The notes under the pieces were generated by a model. It searched no databases, was not told the DNA's origin, and saw nothing but the letters and a program-made list of their open reading frames with translations. 64,000 nt of DNA, taken from contig NZ_LPXN01000138.1 of assembly GCF_001618175.1 (NCBI RefSeq), positions 1 to 64,000 of the forward strand, given 5' to 3'. Made by a program: the position numbers and the translations under genes. The stretch comes from Oceanibaculum pacificum (GTDB lineage: Bacteria > Pseudomonadota > Alphaproteobacteria > Oceanibaculales > Oceanibaculaceae). This document shows, one piece after another, positions 28,343 to 37,542 of this stretch; the stretch's first letter is position 1, and each line of letters starts with the position of its first letter.

Positions 28343-28552
28343 TCTCTTAATCTCCTCAGCAAAAAGCCCGCGTCTTTCTATGCGTGCGACTGCGCCGCGC
28401 CTGAAACCCATCTTCTCCGGCAAGCAGACCATTCCTTGGCCGTCACCAGAGACTTCTTCAGTCAAGGCGTCTGAAAAATCGGAAAGCTTCGCGCCAAACG
28501 GATTCTTTAACTCATGGCGGCAAATGAAAACGTCATCACTTTGAATTGGCAA

Positions 28553-28690
28553 CTAAAAAAGTGTTAATATTCGTTCGGCGGCGTGAATTTGTTTACAGAT
28601 TAGAAATATATATTATTATGTAATAAATATTGTTTTATGTATATTTTTTATTATTAAAAAATTTAAATAATTCTAATGAATTTGCTTCTT
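28553..28690. other. AT-rich stretch upstream of the serralysin gene
   Basis: About 140 bases consist mostly of A and T, with runs such as TATATATTATTATG and TTTTTTATTATTAAAAAATT, in an otherwise GC-rich window. It probably contains the protease promoter and could be a target for AT-binding silencers. No gene is seen in it. From 28690 to 28790 there is only broken sequence, with a minus-strand hydrophobic tail (VGALPFMLILLMWA) of unknown origin near 28735-28776. Confidence 0.6.
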
Positions 28691-28790
28691 AGCTAATGGC
28701 GACACGCCCCCGATGACGATGCTGAAGGACATCCTCGCGGTCAGGCCCACATAAGCAGGATCAGCATGAACGGCAGGGCGCCGACGATGG

Positions 28791-28981
28791 ATGCTGGGTG
28801 CGGTGAAGATGCGCAATCTGTATCTCGACCCTTTGGCGATCCGGGGCATGGCGGCGCATTGCCGGACAGTAGAGATATTGTCGCCCTGGATCTCGGCTAC
28901 GACAATCCAGTCGCCTTCACCGCCATGTTCAAGCGCTCCTTGGGCGTCTCGCCACGGGCCTACTTTCAGCGTGCCGAGTAG
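28791..28981 (+). pseudogene. Internally deleted AraC-family regulator remnant
   Basis: Two pieces in different frames are visible. MRNLYLDPLAIRGMAAHCRT looks like the end of an AraC cupin-type sensor domain. IVALDLGYDNPVAFTAMFKR followed by SLGVSPRAYF is the second helix-turn-helix of an AraC protein and ends at a stop at 28981. The roughly 100 residues between them are missing, so an internal deletion joined the ends. Confidence 0.6.
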
Positions 28982-29041
28982 CCGTTTCAGCATCGGCTCG
29001 TTGAAGTCGCTGACTCCTGAAGAACGGGCTCTTGTGCCTGG

Positions 29042-29626
29042 TTGCGCTGGGCAAGTTATCACCGATCCTCAAGCGAATTGCTGGCCGGGATCGTCGCGCT
29101 GGTTGGCTTTCCGCTGATCGTGCCGCAGCTGGCCGGCCGGTTCGGCAGTCTTTTCGGCCATCTCGGGCTGGTGGTCGGGCGCTCCACGCCGGAATATATG
29201 CTGGCCTATATCCTGCTGCAGATTTTTGGCCCCTCCATGCTGCCGGCGGTGCTGGCGCTGGGGCTGCACAATGGGGCGATCATCGCGCATCTGCTGGGCC
29301 GCCAGTCGGAGGGGCTGTATGCCGCCCTGCGACCGGACGCGCCGCACGGCCTCAATTTCTATGCCTGGGAGATGGTGCCGCGCCTCTATGGGAATTTCCT
29401 GGCGCTGTGCTTCTATCGCTGGGAGATCATCATGCGCGAATCCCCCATCGTCGGTTTGCAGGGCGTGGCGACGCTGGGTTTCTACATCGACAACGCCATC
29501 GCCGAGATTCGCGCCGACCGGGCGATCTTTCTGCTGCTGCTGACCGTGCTGGCGACCATCGGCATCGACGCCCTGTCCCGTACCCTGCGCGGTCTGCTGG
29601 CGGTGGACCGGGTGCGCAGCCTGTAA
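29042..29626 (+). pseudogene. PhnE-like phosphonate ABC permease, C-terminal part
   Basis: About 190 residues match the second half of phosphonate-type permeases: LALGLHNGAIIAHLLGRQ, PRLYGNFLALCFYRWEIIMR and ESPIVGLQGVATLGFYIDNA. The last is the family loop. The N-terminal membrane segments are missing; residues before about 29080 look random. No binding protein or ATPase is next to it, so it is almost certainly a relic. Confidence 0.65.
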
Positions 29627-29737
29627 GATTCGCGCGGGGGGCGGCGGCTGATCGCCCATGGGGCGATCTCAGAAAATATCCCAGCCGATGGCGGAGGGTG
29701 GCGTGGGCACATGACGCGCCCACGCCCTTCCCGGAAT

Positions 29738-30568
29738 TTAGCCCTCGATGAAGGCCAGAAGGTCGGCATTCACCAGATCAGGGTGGGTTGCAAAGACGCC
29801 GTGTGACAGCCCCTCATAGGTCTTGAGCGTGCCGTTGCGCAGCAGCTTGATCGCCTTGTGCGCGGAATCCGCGATCGGCACGACCTGATCGTCGGTCCCG
29901 TGCAGCAGGAGAACCGGCACCGTGATGGCCTTCAGATCCTCGGTGAAATCGGTCTCCGAGAAGGCTGCGATACAGTCATAATGGGCCTTTGCGCCGCCCA
30001 TCATGCCCTGGCGCCACCAATTGTCGATCAACCCCTGGCTGACGGTGGCGCCCTTGCGGTTGAAGCCGTAGAAGGGGCCGGCCGGCACATCGATGAAGAA
30101 TTGCGCGCGGTTGGCGACCAGCGCCGCCCGGAACCCATCGAAAACCGACATCGGCAGGCCCTCGGGATTGGCCTCGGTCTGCAGCATGATCGGGGGCACC
30201 GCGCCGATCAGCACCGCCTTGGCCACGCGCCCCGCCTCGGCCCGGGCGACATAGCGCGTCACCTCGCCGCCGCCGGTCGAATGCCCGACATGGACGGCGT
30301 TGCGCAGATCGAGCGCGCGGGTCAGCTCGGCGACATCGGCGGCGTAGGTGTCCATGTCGTTGCCGGTATCGGTCTGGTCGGAGCGTCCATGGCCGCGACG
30401 ATCATGGGCGATGACCCGATAGCCCTTCGCGCGGAAGAACAGCATCTGGTTGTCCCAGTCATCCGCGCTGAGGGGCCAGCCATGGTGGAAGACGATGGGT
30501 TGCGCGTCCTTGGGGCCCCAATCCTTGAAATAGATGTGGGTGCCGTCGCTGGTTGTGATCGTGCTCAT
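29738..30568 (-). CDS. Alpha/beta hydrolase, non-heme chloroperoxidase type
   Basis: A 276-residue hydrolase with [13 protein letters not shown] (oxyanion loop), nucleophile Ser in [10 protein letters not shown], Asp in [10 protein letters not shown] and His in LSHGVFATH. The family includes cofactor-free haloperoxidases, perhydrolases and esterases. ATG 30568 is preceded by AAGGAT; longer frames would run into the divergent regulator. It is divergent from a GlxA-type regulator by 112 bases, which probably controls it. Confidence 0.9.
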   Translation of the reverse strand: MSTITTSDGTHIYFKDWGPKDAQPIVFHHGWPLSADDWDNQMLFFRAKGYRVIAHDRRGHGRSDQTDTGNDMDTYAADVAELTRALDLRNAVHVGHSTGGGEVTRYVARAEAGRVAKAVLIGAVPPIMLQTEANPEGLPMSVFDGFRAALVANRAQFFIDVPAGPFYGFNRKGATVSQGLIDNWWRQGMMGGAKAHYDCIAAFSETDFTEDLKAITVPVLLLHGTDDQVVPIADSAHKAIKLLRNGTLKTYEGLSHGVFATHPDLVNADLLAFIEG

Positions 30569-30680
30569 TGCCGTATCCTTTCGTCTCGCGGGCCGGCGCC
30601 ATACCGACCGTCCATATGGACAAGATGAGCCCTGTCGCGGCAGAGTACACGTGGCGAAATCGACAATCATCGGGGCAAAA

Positions 30681-31676
30681 ATGACAATTAGGTCCGATAT
30701 CAAGATCGTCGCGGAGATCGGCCTGCTGATCTATCCCGGCGCGCAATTGGCGGCGGTCTACGGGCTTACGGATCTTTTCCGCATTGCCGGTGAATGGGCC
30801 TTGCCGCTGGAGGGCGGCCCACGCCCCGCCATCCGGGTTACCCATTGGAAAAGCGGCCCCGAAACAGGCCCCGAACCACGCATGGAATGCATCTGGGACA
30901 GCCATCCCGGCGACGGTCATAGCCTGTCGCATGTGATCGTCCCGCCCAGCATCATCATGCCCGACAAGATGCCGTCGATGCAGGCGCCGGCGGCGTGGCT
31001 GGCGGGCCGGCATCGCGCCGGCGCGACGCTTTGCGCGATTTGCGCCGGCGCCTTCGTGCTCGCCGAGACCGGGTTGATCAACGGGCGACGGGCCACGACC
31101 CATTGGGCGTTCGCCCATGCGCTGGCCGACCGTTTCCCCGATGTCGAGGTCGCGGTCGAACGCATGGTGATCGACGATGGCGACATCATGACGGCGGGCG
31201 GCATTCTCGCCTGGACCGATCTCGGCCTGACCCTGGTGGAAAAGCTCATGGGACCAAGCACGATGCTTGCGACGGCGCGATTTCTGCTGATCGAACCGCC
31301 CGGCCGGCAGCAACGCCCCTTCGCGCAGTTTATTCCGCGCTTCGACCATGGCGATGCCGCGATTCTGCGCGCCCAGCATCATCTTCACGCCACGCGCGCC
31401 CAGACCTATGACCTGGCCGAACTGTCCACAATCAGCGGATTGGAGCAACGCACCCTGTTGCGCCGGTTCAGGAAGGCGACAGGCCTGCGGCCGACTGAAT
31501 ACGCGCAGGAGGTTCGCATCGCCAAGGCCCGTGAACAGCTTGAGGCGACCAATCAGCCGGTTGAGCAGATCGCCTGGCAGGTCGGCTATTCCGACCCCGC
31601 TGCCTTCCGCAAGGTGTTCCAGCGCATCACGGGCGTCGGCCCCGCCACCTACCGCCAGAGATTTGGCGTGACATAG
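30681..31676 (+). CDS. GlxA-type transcriptional regulator (DJ-1/PfpI plus AraC)
   Basis: A 331-residue regulator. Residues 10-190 form a DJ-1/PfpI-like class I amidotransferase fold with the nucleophile-elbow [20 protein letters not shown] and TTHWAFA. The C-terminal 100 residues carry AraC helix-turn-helices ([20 protein letters not shown] and [20 protein letters not shown]). ATG 30681 is chosen with A-rich sequence before it; an upstream GTG near 30651 is possible. It is divergent from the hydrolase gene and likely regulates it. Confidence 0.88.
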   Translation: MTIRSDIKIVAEIGLLIYPGAQLAAVYGLTDLFRIAGEWALPLEGGPRPAIRVTHWKSGPETGPEPRMECIWDSHPGDGHSLSHVIVPPSIIMPDKMPSMQAPAAWLAGRHRAGATLCAICAGAFVLAETGLINGRRATTHWAFAHALADRFPDVEVAVERMVIDDGDIMTAGGILAWTDLGLTLVEKLMGPSTMLATARFLLIEPPGRQQRPFAQFIPRFDHGDAAILRAQHHLHATRAQTYDLAELSTISGLEQRTLLRRFRKATGLRPTEYAQEVRIAKAREQLEATNQPVEQIAWQVGYSDPAAFRKVFQRITGVGPATYRQRFGVT

Positions 31677-31716
31677 CCGGCCGGGCGCGAGCGTTATGAG
31701 GAAGCGTACATCACCA

Positions 31717-32940
31717 TCATCGGCTGCCCCGCAAGACGATGCCGGCGAACAGGAGCAGGGCAATGGCAGCGGTAACGGTGAGGATGACGCCGAGTGCGGT
31801 CCAGGAATCGTAGGGCAGGGCGGTGCTCAAGGCCGTCGCCAACGCGGCACAGGCCATCTGCAGGAAGCCGAGCAGGGCTGAGGCGAGTCCGGCCTGCTTG
31901 CCGAAGGGTTGCAGGGCGATGGCGGTGCCCAGCGGGTTGACCAGCCCCATGCCGAACAGAAACACCACGATGGCGGCGGTGAACAGGGGCAGGCTTGGCG
32001 TGCCGCCGCCGGCCAGCAAGATCGCCCCGCCGGCCAGGGCGATGGCGATGCCAGCCGTCGCCACTTTCGTCGCTTCCCAGCGATGCGCCAGGCGCGGCGC
32101 CAGCAGGCCGGCCCCGAAGACGATAAAGACCGTAGCGGCGAAGAACAGGCCCAGTTGTACAGGCGACAGCCCAATCAGGCCGATCAGGATGGCCGGCGCC
32201 GCGCCGAAGAAGGCGTAGAGGCCGCCGACGATCAGGCTGACGGCCAGCGCTGGCATGATGAAGCGCCGGTCCGTCGCCAGCCGCCCATAGGCCACGGCGA
32301 CCGTTCGCGCCGTATGGGCGGCGCGACGGTCGGCCGGGTGGGTTTCCCCCATGCCGAACAGGTAGTACAGGACGAGCGCGCCGCCGCTGAGGCCGACCAG
32401 CAGGAAGGTCGAACGCCACCCGAGCGTGGCGTCCATCGTGCTGCCCAGCAGCGGCGAGAAGCCGGGCGCCGCCGCCATCGCGATCATGGTCAGCGACAGG
32501 GCGCGGCTCAGCGCGTCGCCGTCGAACAGATCGCGGGCGATGGCGCGTGACAGAACGGACGCGGCGCAGACGCCGAGCGCCTGCACCACCCGACCGATGA
32601 TCATCGTCTCCAGCGTGTCGGCGGCGGCGCATAGGGCGGTGCCGGCCAGAAAGACGATCAGCCCGCCCAGCACCAGCTTCTTCCTGCCATACCGGTCGGA
32701 GAGCGGCCCGACGAGCAGCTGGCCGATGGCGAAGGCGACGAAGAAGCTGGACAGCGTGAGCCCCATATCCCGGGCCGAAACGCCGAACTCGGCCGCCATC
32801 GACGGGAAGGAGGGGAGGGTGATGTTGGTGGACAGCGCGCCGATGGCCGCCAGGCCGGCCAGCAGCGTCAGCACGCCGCCGGTCAGCTTTCGCTGTGCCG
32901 GGATGTCGGCGGGAATGTCGTTAGCATTGAGCGTGGACAC
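31717..32940 (-). CDS. MFS drug exporter, Bcr/CflA family
   Basis: A 407-residue membrane protein with twelve predicted helices. The MFS motif A is GPLSDRYGRKKLVLGG after helix 2, and the early segment ITLPSFPSMAAEFGVSA is typical of Bcr/CflA exporters. GTG 32940 has AGGAGAG upstream. The SDR gene ends 26 bases before it on the same strand, so the two probably share a transcript controlled by the divergent TetR gene. Confidence 0.9.
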   Translation of the reverse strand: MSTLNANDIPADIPAQRKLTGGVLTLLAGLAAIGALSTNITLPSFPSMAAEFGVSARDMGLTLSSFFVAFAIGQLLVGPLSDRYGRKKLVLGGLIVFLAGTALCAAADTLETMIIGRVVQALGVCAASVLSRAIARDLFDGDALSRALSLTMIAMAAAPGFSPLLGSTMDATLGWRSTFLLVGLSGGALVLYYLFGMGETHPADRRAAHTARTVAVAYGRLATDRRFIMPALAVSLIVGGLYAFFGAAPAILIGLIGLSPVQLGLFFAATVFIVFGAGLLAPRLAHRWEATKVATAGIAIALAGGAILLAGGGTPSLPLFTAAIVVFLFGMGLVNPLGTAIALQPFGKQAGLASALLGFLQMACAALATALSTALPYDSWTALGVILTVTAAIALLLFAGIVLRGSR

Positions 32941-32966
32941 GGAACTCTCCTGCCATGGCGGGGCGA

Positions 32967-33683
32967 TCAGGGGCGTAGCGCCGCGCCGTTTTCCAGATAG
33001 ATCGGGCGGGCGGCCGACAGTCCGGCATGCACCTGGCGGCTGATTTCGTCGGCCAGCACCTGCTGCTCGCCGCGCTCCAGCGCTTCCAGCGCCGCCTGCA
33101 CGATGGCCTGGGGCGTGCTCTTCGCCGCCGTGATGTCGCGGGTCAGGTCGGTGTCGATGAAGCCGGCATGCAGCCCGATGACCTGGGTGCCCTGTTCCTG
33201 CAACTCGATGCGTAGGCCGTTGGTCAGGGCCCAGGCGGCCGATTTCGACGCGCCATAGGTGGCCAGCATCGGCCCGTTGATCCAGCTGCCGACCGACAGC
33301 ACGTTCAGCATAGCCCCGCCGCCATTGCGCTTCAGCACCGGCGCGAAGGCGCGTGCGATGCGCAACGGACCGAAGAAATTCACCTCGAACTGCTCGCGCG
33401 CCGCCTCAATGGCCCCCTCGCCCAGGAAGGGTCCGGGCAGGGCGATGCCGGCATTGTTCACGATCAGCGTCACATCGCCGGCCGCCTGTGCGGCGGCGGC
33501 GATGTCTTCCTCGCGGGTGACATCCAGCTTCAGCGATACGACGCCGGGCAGGGTGATCGATGCCGGATTGCGCGCGCCGGCGTAAATTTTCGTCACGCCG
33601 GCGGCCAGCAAGGCGCGGGTGAAGGCGAGGCCGAGGCCCCGGTTCGCGCCGGTTACCAGCGCGGTCGATCCTGCGATTTTCAT
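32967..33683 (-). CDS. Short-chain dehydrogenase/reductase
   Basis: A 238-residue classical SDR. It has the cofactor motif TGANRGLGLAFTRALL, NNAG (VNNAGIALPGP), catalytic Ser in VLSVGSWINGP and the YGASK motif. AGGAG precedes ATG. It is the first gene of the unit transcribed away from the TetR gene, followed by the exporter. It may detoxify a carbonyl compound or quinone that induces the unit; substrate unknown. Confidence 0.9.
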   Translation of the reverse strand: MKIAGSTALVTGANRGLGLAFTRALLAAGVTKIYAGARNPASITLPGVVSLKLDVTREEDIAAAAQAAGDVTLIVNNAGIALPGPFLGEGAIEAAREQFEVNFFGPLRIARAFAPVLKRNGGGAMLNVLSVGSWINGPMLATYGASKSAAWALTNGLRIELQEQGTQVIGLHAGFIDTDLTRDITAAKSTPQAIVQAALEALERGEQQVLADEISRQVHAGLSAARPIYLENGAALRP

Positions 33684-33735
33684 GGGATAGCTCCTGCCAA
33701 AACGCTAGCCGAACCAGTGGTGGCAGCGTGTAAAA

Positions 33736-33787
33736 TTAAATATGATGACTGTCATACTTGAACATACATGATGGTCATCATATTTAA
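33736..33787. promoter_or_regulatory. TetR-type paired operator
   Basis: Outer arms TTAAATATGATGAC (33736-33749) and GTCATCATATTTAA (33774-33787) are perfect inverted repeats. Inside lie two smaller dyads, ATGAC-T-GTCAT (33745-33755) and ATGATGGTCAT (33768-33778). Both lie between the TetR gene and the divergent SDR gene. Two spaced dyads in such a gap are typical for TetR repressors acting on both promoters. Confidence 0.7.
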
Positions 33788-33837
33788 AGTCAAGACAGCA
33801 AAAGCACCGTCAATCGCAATTTTGGAAGGCCAGAAGA

Positions 33838-34401
33838 ATGCGCTATTCCGTCGAGGAAACCGCCGAGAAGCATGAGAAGATTCTAACCGAGGCCGCCCGC
33901 CTGTTCCGCGAGCGCGGGTTTGCCGGGGCTGGCGTGGCGGAAATCATGCAGGCGGCCGGCCTGACCCATGGCGCTTTCTACGCGCATTTCCCTTCGAAGG
34001 ACGCGCTGGCCGGCGCGGCGCTGGTCCGTGCCTTCGAGCAGTCGAGCGCGCGCATGCGGACCGATGCCGGCGATCCGAAGCAGGCATTCCTCGACCGGTA
34101 TCTGAGTGTGGCGCATCGCGACCGGCCCGGCGCCGGCTGCGCCATTGCCGCCCTCGGCCCGGAGGTCGCGCGTGGCGAGGCCAGCCGCGCCCCCTTCACC
34201 GAGCAGGTCGCGCGGATGATTGCCGATATGACGGAGCGGTTCGCCTGGGACGATTCCGCGCGCAAGGACCGGCCCGCGCGTCAGAATGCGATCCATCTGC
34301 TGTCGGCGGCGGTGGGCGCGCTCATCCTGGCGCGCGCCGTCGACGACCCGGCGTTGTCGGACGAAATACTCGCCGGCGTCCGCGACGTGCTTGCGGACTA
34401 A
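33838..34401 (+). CDS. TetR-family repressor
   Basis: A 187-residue regulator. The N-terminal helix-turn-helix is AARLFRERGFAGAGVAEIMQ then AAGLTHGAFYAHFPSKDAL. The C-terminal ligand domain resembles the group of reactive-carbonyl and quinone sensors (LSVAHRDRPGAGCAIAALGP, with a Cys). It is divergent from SDR-MFS, with the paired dyads between. The ligand is probably a substrate of the SDR or exporter. Confidence 0.9.
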   Translation: MRYSVEETAEKHEKILTEAARLFRERGFAGAGVAEIMQAAGLTHGAFYAHFPSKDALAGAALVRAFEQSSARMRTDAGDPKQAFLDRYLSVAHRDRPGAGCAIAALGPEVARGEASRAPFTEQVARMIADMTERFAWDDSARKDRPARQNAIHLLSAAVGALILARAVDDPALSDEILAGVRDVLAD

Positions 34402-34464
34402 GCGCGACGGTGGCGCGCCGTGGCGCATAAGGCGCTGTTTATACGGAATGAAAGTCTGAAAAAG

Positions 34465-35727
34465 ATGCGGCGTATTGTGGTGACAGGCATGGGGGCGGTG
34501 AGCCCTCTTGGGACAGGTGTGGAGGCCTCCTGGGGCCGGCTGTTGGCAGGACGCTCCGGTATACGCAGGCTGTCAGACGAAGTGGTCGGAGATCTGCCGG
34601 CAAAGATCGCAGGCATCGTACCCTCACGGGAAGACGATGCGGAGGCGGGGTTCGATCCTGATGGCGTGCTCGACCCGAAGGGACAGCGCAAGGTCGATCG
34701 CTTTATCCTATTCGCGCTCGCCGCGGCAGACGAGGCGCTGGCCCAGGCTGGATGGACGGCGGCTTCAGAAGAAGGCCGGCTGCGCGCAGCGACGATCATC
34801 GCGTCGGGTGTCGGCGGGTTCCCGGCCATGTCCGAAGCCGTCCGCACGGTCGATCAGCGTGGCGCGCGGCGATTGTCCCCGTTCACCATCCCGTCCTTTC
34901 TCGTGAACCTCGCCGCTGGTCAGGTCTCAATCCGTCATGGCCTCAAAGGGCCTCTCGGGGCACCGGTGACGGCTTGTGCTGCGGGCGTTCAGGCGATTGG
35001 CGACGCGGCGCGGCTCATACGTAACGAGGAAGCCGATGTTGCTGTATGCGGCGGAACGGAAGCCTGCATAAATGATGTCAGCCTTGGTGGTTTCGCGGCG
35101 GCGCGCGCGCTTTCTACCGGCTTCAACGACACCCCGACGCAGGCCTCCCGACCTTTCGACAGGGAGCGCGATGGCTTCGTCATGGGCGAAGGCGCCGGCA
35201 TCCTGGTGATCGAGGCGCTTGACCACGCGCTTGCACGCGGCGCGACGCCGATTGCCGAAATAGTCGGTTATGGCACGACGGCCGATGCACACCACATCAC
35301 CTCCGGGCCGGAGGACGGCAACGGCGCGCGGCGCGCGATGGAAATCGCCATCGCCCAGGCGGGCATTTATTCCGGAGAGATCAGGCACCTCAACGCTCAC
35401 GCCACATCCACGCAGATTGGCGACAAGGGCGAGATGGAGGCAATCAAGAGTGTGTTCGGCACGAGCCGCTCCATCGCCGTAACCAGCACGAAGTCGGCCA
35501 CGGGACATCTGCTTGGGGCCGCAGGCGGGCTGGAAGCAATCTTCGCCATACTCGCGCTCAGGGATCAGGTGGCGCCGCCGACACTTAATCTCACGACGCC
35601 GGACCCCGCCGGTGACGGCATTGATTTCGTCGCGCGCCAATCCCGACCGATGGCGATGGCGTACGCAATATCCAACGGCTTCGGCTTTGGTGGGGTCAAT
35701 GCGAGTGTGATTTTCCGCCGCTGGTAA
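34465..35727 (+). CDS. fabF: Beta-ketoacyl-ACP synthase II-like protein
   Basis: A 420-residue thiolase-fold condensing enzyme. The catalytic Cys is C171 (VTACAAGVQ), with His in LNAHATSTQIGD and SATGHLLGAA, and the C-terminal NGFGFGGVN. All KAS II landmarks are intact. ATG 34465 is preferred; GTG 34420 is an alternative with no better ribosome binding site. No acyl carrier protein or other fatty-acid gene is near, so this is likely an extra copy for a specialised acyl chain, not the housekeeping fabF. Confidence 0.85.
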   Translation: MRRIVVTGMGAVSPLGTGVEASWGRLLAGRSGIRRLSDEVVGDLPAKIAGIVPSREDDAEAGFDPDGVLDPKGQRKVDRFILFALAAADEALAQAGWTAASEEGRLRAATIIASGVGGFPAMSEAVRTVDQRGARRLSPFTIPSFLVNLAAGQVSIRHGLKGPLGAPVTACAAGVQAIGDAARLIRNEEADVAVCGGTEACINDVSLGGFAAARALSTGFNDTPTQASRPFDRERDGFVMGEGAGILVIEALDHALARGATPIAEIVGYGTTADAHHITSGPEDGNGARRAMEIAIAQAGIYSGEIRHLNAHATSTQIGDKGEMEAIKSVFGTSRSIAVTSTKSATGHLLGAAGGLEAIFAILALRDQVAPPTLNLTTPDPAGDGIDFVARQSRPMAMAYAISNGFGFGGVNASVIFRRW

Positions 35728-35755
35728 ACGATCCCGCTGAAATAGGCGGCCGGGA

Positions 35756-36847
35756 TTAACGATCTTGAGCCGCCGGGTAGTCGGTATATCCGGCTGCGCC
35801 GCCGCCGTAATAATGAGAGCGGTCTGCGATAGCCAGGGGCAGGCCGCGCCGCAGCCGGTCGACCAGGTCCGGGTTGGCAATATAGGGACGCCCGAAAGCG
35901 ATCAGGTCGGCGGCGCCGGTCTCGGCCGCGCAGATGGCGAGATAGCGGTCATAGCCGTTATTCGCCATATAGCGCCCGCCGAAGCGGCCTCTCAAGGCGC
36001 GCACCGATGCCCGGTCGGCGCTGTCGCGGGAGCCGGCGGTTTCGCCCTCGATCAGATGCAGGTAGGCCAGGCCAAAGCCCGATATCCGCTCGATGACGTG
36101 GCTGAAAAGAGCCATCGGGTCGCTGTCGCCGGCATCGTTGGCCGGGCTGAACGGGCTGAGGCGCAGGCCGATGCGGTCCGCCGGCCAGATTTCGGTCAAC
36201 GCCTCCAGCACCTCGACCAGGAAGCGGCAGCGATTCTCCGGCGATCCGCCATAGGCGTCGGTCCGTCGGTTGGGGCCGTCGCGCAAGAACTGGTCGATCA
36301 GGTAGCCGTTCGCCCCATGTAGCTCGATGCCGTCGAAGCCGGCGGCACGGGCATTCCGGGCGGCGTGCCGGTAATCCGCGACGATGCGCGCGATCTCGCC
36401 GGTTTCCAGCGCGCGGGGCGGGGAGACCGGCACGAAGCCGCTGCCGACATAGGTGCGCGTCCGGGCGATCACGGCCGATGGGGCGACTGGGGGCTGGCCG
36501 TCCGGCTGCAGGGAATGGTGCGACACCCGCCCGACATGCCAGAGTTGAAGGAAAATGCGGCCGCCGGCCGCGTGCACGGCCTCCGTCACCCGGCTCCAGG
36601 CCTCGGTCTGCGCCGCACTGTGGATTCCGGGCGTTCCGGCATAGCCCTTGCCTTCGGGCGATATCTGCGCGGCTTCGGTGATGATCAGGCCCGCGCTGGC
36701 GCGCTGCCGGTAATAATCGACGCTCAGCGGGCCGGGCGCGTCCCCCTCGGGCAGGGCGCGACTGCGTGTCAGCGGGGCCATGACGATGCGGTTGGGCAGT
36801 TCCAGCGCGCCGAGACGGATGGGCGTGAACAGGGCCGGTATCGTCAC
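35756..36847 (-). CDS. Old yellow enzyme family ene-reductase
   Basis: A 363-residue FMN enzyme. MAPLTRSRA (FMN site), LQLWHVGRVSH, IELHGANGYLIDQFL (His-Gly-Ala-Asn substrate pair), YGGSPENRCRF and a late FGRPYIANPDLV are all present, as in NemA-like alkene reductases. GTG 36847 overlaps the livF stop by four bases (GTGA), so it is the last gene of the liv operon. It reduces activated C=C bonds, which suggests that the imported compound is an unsaturated carbonyl or acid. Confidence 0.9.
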   Translation of the reverse strand: MTIPALFTPIRLGALELPNRIVMAPLTRSRALPEGDAPGPLSVDYYRQRASAGLIITEAAQISPEGKGYAGTPGIHSAAQTEAWSRVTEAVHAAGGRIFLQLWHVGRVSHHSLQPDGQPPVAPSAVIARTRTYVGSGFVPVSPPRALETGEIARIVADYRHAARNARAAGFDGIELHGANGYLIDQFLRDGPNRRTDAYGGSPENRCRFLVEVLEALTEIWPADRIGLRLSPFSPANDAGDSDPMALFSHVIERISGFGLAYLHLIEGETAGSRDSADRASVRALRGRFGGRYMANNGYDRYLAICAAETGAADLIAFGRPYIANPDLVDRLRRGLPLAIADRSHYYGGGAAGYTDYPAAQDR

Positions 36848-37542
36848 AGGTAGGATTCCTGCACGGCGGCGGAGCCGCGCAACGCATCGGCGTCGCCCTC
36901 GAAGGTGATTTCGCCAGTCTCAATGACATATCCGTAATCGGCCACTTCCAGGGCCAGCATGGCATTCTGTTCGACCAGCAGGATCGTCGTGTCCTCGCCG
37001 CTGATGCGCCGGATGATGTCGAATATTTCGTCGACAATGCGCGGCGCGAGGCCGAGCGACGGCTCGTCCAGCAGCAGATAGGCGGGCCGGGCCATCAGCG
37101 CCCGGGCGATGGCCAGCATCTGCTGCTCGCCGCCGGACAGGGTGCGCGCCGGTTGCGCCAGGCGCTCGCGCAGCCGGGGGAACGTATCGAGCAGCTTCTC
37201 GAAATCCTCCGCCACCGCCCGCGACCGCCCCCGCAAAAGGCCGCCCAGCCGCAGATTGTCGGAAACGCTCATGCCGCCGAAAAGCTCTCGTTGCTCGGCA
37301 ACCAGGGCGATGCCGCGCCGCAGCGCCTGGTCCGGCGTGCCATTGGTCAGCGGGACGCCATCCAGCTCGATACTGCCATCCGAACAGCGGGCAAGACCGA
37401 CGATGGCGTTCAGCGTCGTGCTTTTCCCCGCTCCGTTGGCCCCCAGCAGCGTGACGACGGCGCCGCGCGGCACCGCTAGGTTGAGGCCATGCAGGACTTC
37501 CTTGCCGCCATAGCCGGCGCGGACATTACGAAGCGATAGCAT
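36844..37542 (-). CDS. livF: Branched-chain-type ABC transporter ATPase LivF
   Basis: A 232-residue ATPase. Walker A GANGAGKST, signature LSGGEQQML, Walker B YLLLDEPSLGLAP, switch region LLVEQNAMLAL: all typical of LivF. The start at 37542 (MLSLRNVRAGYGG) overlaps the end of livG. It works with LivG as the heterodimeric motor of the Liv importer. Confidence 0.92.
   Translation of the reverse strand: MLSLRNVRAGYGGKEVLHGLNLAVPRGAVVTLLGANGAGKSTTLNAIVGLARCSDGSIELDGVPLTNGTPDQALRRGIALVAEQRELFGGMSVSDNLRLGGLLRGRSRAVAEDFEKLLDTFPRLRERLAQPARTLSGGEQQMLAIARALMARPAYLLLDEPSLGLAPRIVDEIFDIIRRISGEDTTILLVEQNAMLALEVADYGYVIETGEITFEGDADALRGSAAVQESYL

Noticed and set aside
28343-28552. N-terminal 70-residue extension of the serralysin-like protein
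   Set aside because: It would start at TTG without a ribosome binding site, while GTG 28342 has GAGGAG and gives a normal M10B N-terminus.
28735-28776. Minus-strand membrane-transporter tail (VGALPFMLILLMWA)
   Set aside because: Fourteen residues are too few to assign a family or call a pseudogene.
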